Positions 59,263 through 64,000 of a DNA stretch of 64,000 nt are shown piece by piece. The DNA lies in assembly GCF_050389775.1 (NCBI RefSeq), contig NZ_CP177144.1, positions 2,790,001-2,854,000 of the forward strand, read 5' to 3'. This DNA comes from Marinibacterium sp050389775. Its GTDB lineage: Bacteria > Pseudomonadota > Alphaproteobacteria > Rhodobacterales > Rhodobacteraceae. The position numbers and the translations under genes were made by a program. A model generated the notes under the pieces. That model saw only the letters and a list, made by a program, of their open reading frames with translations, was not told where the DNA came from and searched no databases. Positions within the stretch are counted from its first letter, which is position 1, and each line of letters starts with the position of its first letter.

Positions 59263-60852
59263 TTAAAGGTCAACGTCGTAGACAGCCGGGACCAGCCCGG
59301 TGACACCAAAGCTCAGATCCTTCATCGCCGCCGTCGCGCCGATGGCCACGGCATAATCGTAGATCGGCAGGATCACCGCCTGGTCCATGATCATGACCTG
59401 CGCCTGTTGGTAAAGGTCAAGCCGTTTGTCGGCATCGGTCTCGGCCTGGGCGGCCAGCAGCAGGGCATCCAGTTCGGGGCTGCGCACCTTGGCAAAGTTG
59501 AACCCGCCGTCGGCATTTTCGGACAGGAAATAGGGCAGCAGCGAATCCGAGGCCGCAAAGCCCGAGCCGCCGGTGAACAGCATGTTGTGGGTGCCGTTCT
59601 TGCCGGCCTCCAGGCTGACGGCCCAGGCCATCATCTCCAGCTCGACGGCGAAGCCGATCTTCTGCAGCTCGGATTGCAGGTAGACCGAGAACGGCTCGGA
59701 CGAGCCCCAGCCGGCCATCTGCACCTTCAGGACCAGCTTCTGGCCGTCCTTTTCGCGCACGCCGTCAGCCCCGGTGACCCAGCCGGCCTCTTCCAGCAGG
59801 CTGGCCGCGGCATCGGGGTCATAGCTGTACATGCCCTTGAGATCGGGGGCGAATTCCGGGGTCACGGCCGACAGCGGGCCAGAGGCGGCGGGCGCGATGC
59901 CGCGCATGATGGACCCGACGGCGGCCTCCATGTCGACAGCCTGCAGGATGGCCTTGCGCACCATCGGATCGTCGGTGGGGGCCAGTTCGGTGTTGAGGAA
60001 CCAATAGGTCGGCTGGCCCGACAGGTGGGTGATCAGGACTTCGTATTCGTCCGAGCGTTCGATGCGCGACAGGCTGGTGGGCAGCAGGTCGAAGACCACG
60101 TCGAAATCGCCGGCCATCAGCGACACCGAGCGGCTGGCCGCCTCGGGCAGGAACCGCCATTCGATGGCCTCGACCGCGCCGGTGCCGTCATAGATCGACG
60201 GGCCCCAGGTGTAATCGGGGTTCTTGGTCAGCAGGTAGTGATCGCTGACCTCGTATTCGGTCATCATGTAGGGGCCGGTGCCGGCCTGGTGCATGTGGTA
60301 TTCATCGCCATATTCGGCCGCCGCCGTGGGCGAGACCATGGCCGTGTAGGTCAGCGACAGGTTGAACAGCAGCCCGCCATTGGGCTGGGCCATGACCATG
60401 CGTACCTCGGTCGGCGAGATCACCTCGACCGCGGCCACGTCGGCCACAAGCGAGGCGGCCTTTTGCGATTTCGGCCCCAGCGCCTGCATGCGCTCGATGT
60501 TGAACTTGACGGCCTCGGCATCGAAGGGGGTGCCGTCGTGGAAGGTCACGCCTTCGCGCAGCACGAAATCATAGCTCATGCCGTCTTCGGCAATCGTCCA
60601 GCTTTCGGCCAGGCCGGGCACGATCTCGCCGGTTTCGGCCTGGTAGACCAGGGTGTCGTACATGGCCGACAGGATCATCAGCACTTCCCAGGCCACGTCG
60701 ATATGCGGATCCAGCCGTGTCTTGGCCTTGGTGCCGGCCATCTTCAGAACGGCCGGGCCGCTGGCCTGGGCCAGGGCCCGGGTGCCCAGTGTCGACAGCA
60801 ATGCAGTGCCGAGCGTGGATGCGAGAACGGCCCGCCGTGTAAGTCCCGTCAT
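59263..60852 (-). CDS. ABC transporter solute-binding protein, family 5 (exported)
   Basis: This 529-residue binding protein has a signal peptide with a twin arginine (TRRAVLASTLGTALLS) and probable cleavage at ALAQA about residue 29. Mature part begins SGPAVLKMAGTKAKTRLDPHI and contains the family motifs GVTFHDGTPFDAEAVKFNIE and HQAGTGPYMMTEYE. It is the periplasmic receptor for the importer encoded beside it. AGGGA lies 6 bp before the ATG and the 38-bp island box ends 41 bp upstream, so its expression is likely controlled by the island regulator. Confidence 0.93.
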   Translation of the reverse strand: MTGLTRRAVLASTLGTALLSTLGTRALAQASGPAVLKMAGTKAKTRLDPHIDVAWEVLMILSAMYDTLVYQAETGEIVPGLAESWTIAEDGMSYDFVLREGVTFHDGTPFDAEAVKFNIERMQALGPKSQKAASLVADVAAVEVISPTEVRMVMAQPNGGLLFNLSLTYTAMVSPTAAAEYGDEYHMHQAGTGPYMMTEYEVSDHYLLTKNPDYTWGPSIYDGTGAVEAIEWRFLPEAASRSVSLMAGDFDVVFDLLPTSLSRIERSDEYEVLITHLSGQPTYWFLNTELAPTDDPMVRKAILQAVDMEAAVGSIMRGIAPAASGPLSAVTPEFAPDLKGMYSYDPDAAASLLEEAGWVTGADGVREKDGQKLVLKVQMAGWGSSEPFSVYLQSELQKIGFAVELEMMAWAVSLEAGKNGTHNMLFTGGSGFAASDSLLPYFLSENADGGFNFAKVRSPELDALLLAAQAETDADKRLDLYQQAQVMIMDQAVILPIYDYAVAIGATAAMKDLSFGVTGLVPAVYDVDL

Positions 60853-60892
60853 GTCTATCCCTGTTGATTTATAGGTCTGTCATTGCATCGAC

Positions 60893-60930
60893 GTTGCGAT
60901 TGCGAACAAATGTTGTCAATAAGAACACTG
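60893..60930. promoter_or_regulatory. 38-bp island operator/promoter box, copy 2
   Basis: Starts GTTGCGATTGCGAACAAATG and ends CAATAAGAACACTG; identical to the copy at 36654-36691 at 32 of 38 positions. It lies 41 bp from the binding protein ATG (minus strand) and 35 bp from the GlcG/HbpS-like ATG (plus strand). On the minus strand it contains TTGACA, a perfect -35 hexamer, so a bound regulator would cover the promoter. Confidence 0.75.
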
Positions 60931-60965
60931 ACCCCTGCAACAGTTAGCGCGAGCCCGTATCCGCC

Positions 60966-61364
60966 ATGAGCCTAAATCTTGACCAATCCCGGATTGCCCT
61001 GACTGCGGCCCGCGACCATGCCTCTTCGCTGGGCATTTCGGTCTGCATTGCCGTCTGTGACGCGGGCGGGCGATTGATGGCGTTCGAACGGATGGACGGC
61101 AGCAACTGGGCCAGCATCCACGGCGCGCAGGGCAAGGCGCTGACCTCGGCCGCGACGCGGGTGCCCAGCGGGTCGATCCCGCCGGAATCGGTCGTGATGG
61201 GCCGGATCGCCGAGCTGGAAGGCGGCAACATGATCTATGCCCGGGGCGCCGTGCCCCTGATCCGCGACGGCGTGCTGCTGGGCGCGGTGGGCGTCGGCGG
61301 GGCGGCCGCCGATCTCGACGAGGCCTGTGCCCGGGCCGGGGCCGCCGCGCTGGGGTGTGACTGA
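60966..61364 (+). CDS. GlcG/HbpS family protein
   Basis: This 132-residue protein is of the GlcG/HbpS (DUF336) fold: SLGISVCIAVCDAGGRLMAF, then ASIHGAQGKALTSAATRVPSG and GVLLGAVGVGGAAADLDEACA near the C-terminus. Members bind haem or cobalamin-like cofactors, or accompany catabolic enzymes with unclear function; it lacks a signal peptide, so it is cytosolic here. It is the first gene of a plus-strand run divergent from the binding protein. Confidence 0.85.
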   Translation: MSLNLDQSRIALTAARDHASSLGISVCIAVCDAGGRLMAFERMDGSNWASIHGAQGKALTSAATRVPSGSIPPESVVMGRIAELEGGNMIYARGAVPLIRDGVLLGAVGVGGAAADLDEACARAGAAALGCD

Positions 61365-61367
61365 GCC

Positions 61368-62270
61368 ATGGTCGTGCTGGATGGAACCAACGAGGCGGGC
61401 AGCGACTGGACGCGCTGCCTCAACGAGATGCACCCGACCGACGACGGGCTGCGCCACTGGCCCCGGCTGTTCCTGGCCGAGATCCCCGGCTGGCGGCCGC
61501 TGGTCGGCAGCCTGACCCTGCCTCGGGGCGAGGGGCCGCATCCGCTGGTGCTGCATATCCATGGCGGCGGCTGGATGACCGGCCATCCGGCGGTGCTCAG
61601 CCCGCGCCGGCGCGAGATGCGGGTGTTCGAGACACTGCTGGAACAGGGCTATGCGGTGGCCCACCTGGCCTACCGGATGGTGGGCGAGGGCGCCTTTCCC
61701 ATGCAGATCCACGATTGTGCGGCGGGGGTGCGGTTCTTTCGCCATCACGCGGCGCATTTCGGGCTGGACCCGGCGCGGTTCGCGGCGCTGGGGGAAAGCG
61801 CGGGCGGCCACCTGGCGCTGTTGCTGGGGGTCGACCGGCCCGAGGCGCTGGAAGGTGACATCGGCGTGACCGGCGTGGCGTCGAAGGTGCAGGCGGTGGT
61901 CGACTGGTACGGGCCGGCCGACCTGATGATCCCCTACCAGGGCCGGTCGCTGGCCGAGCGGGTCAAGGACCCGGAGAATGCCGTGGGCCGGTTGCTGGGC
62001 GGGCCGGGCGCCGGCGAGGCCGAGGCGCGCATGGCCTCGCCCGTGACCCATGCCGGGCCGGGTGCCGCGCCCTGTCTGATCCAGCACGGCACGGCCGACA
62101 GCATCGTGACCTATGACCATGCCGAGCACATGCGCGACGCGCTGGCCGCGGCCGGCGTGCCGGTCGAGCTGCAGCCCGTGGACGGGGCCGAACACGGCTT
62201 TCCCGATGGCGATGTCTCGCAGGTGGTGCCCCGGATGCTGGATTTCCTGGCCCGGCACCTGCGCGGCTGA
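61368..62270 (+). CDS. Alpha/beta hydrolase, HSL-type (HGGGW) esterase
   Basis: This 300-residue enzyme starts 3 bp after the HbpS-like gene. Oxyanion motif HIHGGGW at residues 63-69, nucleophile elbow GESAGG with Ser144, Asp244 in HGTADS and His276 in GAEHGF form a full GDXG-family triad. It should cleave short acyl or cyclic esters. Together with the Tat esterase at 35452 and the lactonase-like protein it gives the island three ester-cleaving enzymes. Confidence 0.9.
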   Translation: MVVLDGTNEAGSDWTRCLNEMHPTDDGLRHWPRLFLAEIPGWRPLVGSLTLPRGEGPHPLVLHIHGGGWMTGHPAVLSPRRREMRVFETLLEQGYAVAHLAYRMVGEGAFPMQIHDCAAGVRFFRHHAAHFGLDPARFAALGESAGGHLALLLGVDRPEALEGDIGVTGVASKVQAVVDWYGPADLMIPYQGRSLAERVKDPENAVGRLLGGPGAGEAEARMASPVTHAGPGAAPCLIQHGTADSIVTYDHAEHMRDALAAAGVPVELQPVDGAEHGFPDGDVSQVVPRMLDFLARHLRG

Positions 62271-62345
62271 ATGGCGCAAGGTCAGGCCGGGGAAACCGGG
62301 CGAATGCGGCTTTGCCGGGGCAGGCGGGCGGGCTAGACTGGGCCC

Positions 62346-63125
62346 ATGTCCCAGACGTCTTCCCGCGCGGCCGAACCCTTTGATGCCAACGCGCGCCCCG
62401 AACAGCGCAAGAATGAATCCATTGCCGACTGGCTGGGTCGGCAGATCGTGACCGGGGTCTATGGCCTGGGCCAGCCGATCCCCAAGGAGATGGATTTCAT
62501 CGCCGAAACCGGCGTGTCCCGGGGCGCCTACCGCGAGGCGCTGCGGCGGCTGGCCGGCAAGGGCATGGTGATCACGCGCACCCGGTCGGGCTCGCGCGTG
62601 GCCCCGCGCGAGAAATGGTCGCTGCTGGACCCGGATGTCGTGCGCTGGAGCTTTGAAAGCGGCGCGCCGCCCGATTGGTACATCCGCTCGCTTTATGAAA
62701 TGCGGGCGATGATCGAACCGCCGGCCGCGGCCTTTGCGGCCGAACGGCGGACCGAGGCGGATCTGCAGCTGTTCCGCGAGGCCCTGCATGCGATGCGCTA
62801 TTGCGACATGACCGAGGACAGCTGGCACATGGCTGATGCCAGCTTTCACCGGGCGATCCTGATTTCCTCGCACAACCCGGTTCTTCTGTCGCTGGAATCC
62901 GGCATCTGCGCGGCGGTGGCCTATACAACGGCCTTCCGCTATCGCGACATGCCCAACCCGCATACGCGCAACCCGGTCAACGAACATGCCGCGGTCTTTG
63001 AACGGATCGAGGCTGGCGATGCCATCGGCGCCCGGCGGCTGATGACGGAACTGGTCGACACGGCCCTGCTGGACAGCAAGGGCACAACGGTGTTCGACCT
63101 GGGGCTGCCGACGCTGAAGGTCTGA
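62346..63125 (+). CDS. GntR family regulator, FadR/FCD subgroup
   Basis: This 259-residue regulator has a winged helix-turn-helix about residues 15-85 (IADWLGRQIVTGVYGLGQPI, SRGAYREALRRLAGKGM) and the FCD effector domain, with likely metal-binding positions Asp in DASFHRAIL and His in NEHAAVFERIE. FCD regulators typically bind small acids or sugars and repress catabolic genes. It lies 75 bp after the esterase gene and is a second candidate regulator of the island, or of the sugar transporter beyond. Confidence 0.88.
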   Translation: MSQTSSRAAEPFDANARPEQRKNESIADWLGRQIVTGVYGLGQPIPKEMDFIAETGVSRGAYREALRRLAGKGMVITRTRSGSRVAPREKWSLLDPDVVRWSFESGAPPDWYIRSLYEMRAMIEPPAAAFAAERRTEADLQLFREALHAMRYCDMTEDSWHMADASFHRAILISSHNPVLLSLESGICAAVAYTTAFRYRDMPNPHTRNPVNEHAAVFERIEAGDAIGARRLMTELVDTALLDSKGTTVFDLGLPTLKV

Positions 63126-63146
63126 CGGACGGCGCGAAGGACAGGA

Positions 63147-63533
63147 ATGATGACGGATGATCTGGCCGGGGCCTACCGGGCCTATATCGATTGCCTCAAC
63201 CGCCGTGACTGGGCCGGGCTGGGCGAGCACGTGGCCGCCGAGGTCGAACACAACGGCCGGCGTTTCGGCCTGAGCGGTTATCGCGGGATGCTGGAGGCCG
63301 ATGTGCAGGCGATCCCCGATCTGCGGTTCAACATCGACATGCTGATGACCGACGGGCCGATGGTGGCCGCGCGGCTGCTGTTCGATTGCCATCCCGTGGC
63401 AGAGCTGTTCGGGTTGGCGGTCGACGGGCGGCGGGTGCGCTTTGCCGAAAACGTCTTCTATGAATTCCGGGAGGGGCGGATTGCCCGGGTCTGGTCGGTG
63501 ATCGACAAGGCGGCAATTGCCGAGCAGCTTTGA
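63147..63533 (+). CDS. SnoaL/NTF2-like protein
   Basis: This 128-residue protein is of the SnoaL-like ester cyclase/NTF2 fold: YRAYIDCLNRRDWAGLGEHV near residue 9, HNGRRFGLSGYRGMLEADVQ, and RVRFAENVFYEFREGRIARV. Acts as a small cone-shaped enzyme or ligand-binding protein; no catalytic residues assigned. ATGATG start with AGGA upstream, 21 bp after the GntR gene, so co-transcribed with it. Confidence 0.8.
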   Translation: MMTDDLAGAYRAYIDCLNRRDWAGLGEHVAAEVEHNGRRFGLSGYRGMLEADVQAIPDLRFNIDMLMTDGPMVAARLLFDCHPVAELFGLAVDGRRVRFAENVFYEFREGRIARVWSVIDKAAIAEQL

Positions 63534-63771
63534 AGCCGTGATGTGATGACGGGTCCGAACGGGCAGGGCGTTTGGCATTGGACCCAGGCGGCGACCCGCC
63601 CGAAGGCAAGCGCGCCGGGCGAATGCTTGCCTGTCCCGGCGGGCTGGCGCTTTGACACCCTAGCGCACCCGCATCCATGTCACAGGCACATCACAGCGAT
63701 AAAGTGACGACCTCAACGGGCAGAAGCGCCACCCCACGGGCAGGCGCGCGCCCGTCTCATGTTGGACCGAG
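63534..63771. other. Intergenic region between convergent units
   Basis: About 240 bp between the convergent SnoaL-like gene and the sugar permease operon. No gene or clear regulatory motif is seen; the terminator at 63772-63804 ends the minus-strand operon. Confidence 0.5.
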
Positions 63772-63804
63772 AAAAAGCGCCCCGGCGGAAGGCAGCCGGG
63801 GCGC
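63772..63804 (-). terminator. Rho-independent terminator of the sugar ABC permease operon
   Basis: GCGCCCCGGC (63777-63786) and GCCGGGGCGC (63795-63804) form a perfect 10-bp stem with an 8-base loop. On the minus strand the stem is followed by TTTTT (63772-63776), 26 bp after the permease stop. Confidence 0.88.
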
Positions 63805-63830
63805 TGGCAGGGCAGGGCGTTCGGAGGTCC

Positions 63831-64000
63831 CTAACCCTTGACGCCCGACGAGATCATCACGGCCTCGGTCACGCGTTTCTGGAAGATCAGGTAGGCAATC
63901 ACCACCGGGGCCGCGGCCAGCAGGGCCACCGACATGATCCGTGCATAGGCCACGCCGAAGGCATCGTTGACCTGGGTGATGCCCACGGGAATGGTCATCA
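63831..64000 (-). CDS. Carbohydrate ABC transporter permease, MalG type (C-terminal part)
   Basis: The window ends inside this minus-strand gene; only the last 56 codons are present. The translation contains NDAFGVAYARIMSVALLAAA and VVIAYLIFQKRVTEAVMISS followed by GVKG and the stop, the conserved ending of MalG/UgpE-type sugar permeases. It belongs to a different transporter class than the peptide/opine importer of the island. Confidence 0.88.
   Translation of the reverse strand, partial: MTIPVGITQVNDAFGVAYARIMSVALLAAAPVVIAYLIFQKRVTEAVMISSGVKG

Overview
The window looks like one high-GC alphaproteobacterial chromosome segment, most likely Rhodobacterales (Rhodobacteraceae). The reasons are the G/C-rich third codon positions, the many long spurious open frames on opposite strands, the prophage architecture and the dense set of peptide/opine-type ABC transporter and catabolic genes. 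This placement is inference; there is no rRNA or other marker gene here.

Region 1 (1 to about 32,700) is the right-hand part of a lambda-like siphovirus prophage whose left end lies outside the window. The order is terminase large subunit (cut by the window edge), gpW, portal, a fused ClpP-type protease/major capsid protein, DUF2190 decoration protein, head-tail joining proteins, tail tube, a gpG/gpGT-type pair of tail chaperones joined by a lambda-type slippery heptamer, a short tape measure, tail-tip proteins, a 1,725-residue repeat-bearing tail fibre, amidase endolysin, holin candidate and small tail/lysis-associated genes. Then comes an accessory stretch (22.5-31.3 kb): small membrane proteins, zinc-ribbon proteins, an SNF2-type helicase with a VRR-NUC-like nuclease, a divergent control region with four CAGAAAG half-sites, and two lipoproteins. 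A P4-type tyrosine integrase with a recognisable promoter closes the element.

Region 2 (33.2-35.4 kb) is a small chromosomal block: an MFS drug exporter divergent from a MerR-type regulator across a SoxR-box-like dyad, followed by the amputated 5' end of a dienelactone-hydrolase-type gene.

Region 3 (35.5-63.5 kb) is a catabolic island for an unidentified nitrogenous compound. It has an enolase-superfamily enzyme, HyuA/HyuB (ATP-dependent hydantoinase/oxoprolinase), a cytochrome P450 and a short-chain dehydrogenase in one run. Next are a metallo-beta-lactamase-fold hydrolase and an M20 amidohydrolase. A long operon follows with a leaderless solute-binding protein, FdrA (its C-terminal piece a separate gene), two different DUF1116 (YlbE-like) proteins and both ABC ATPases. 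An IclR regulator is divergent from a DUF2877 (YlbF-like) gene. A minus-strand operon encodes the exported binding protein, two permeases and an amidohydrolase. Last are a GlcG/HbpS-like protein, an esterase, an FCD-type GntR regulator and a SnoaL-like protein. FdrA, DUF1116 and DUF2877 together recall the E. coli fdrA-ylbE-ylbF set linked to carbamoyl transfer in allantoin breakdown, here with DUF1116 doubled and no carbamate kinase in view. Two divergent promoters 24 kb apart share a 38-bp element identical at 32 positions, and two more island promoters carry its TGCGAAC core, so the island appears to be one regulon. The window ends in the last gene of a sugar-type ABC transporter operon with its terminator.
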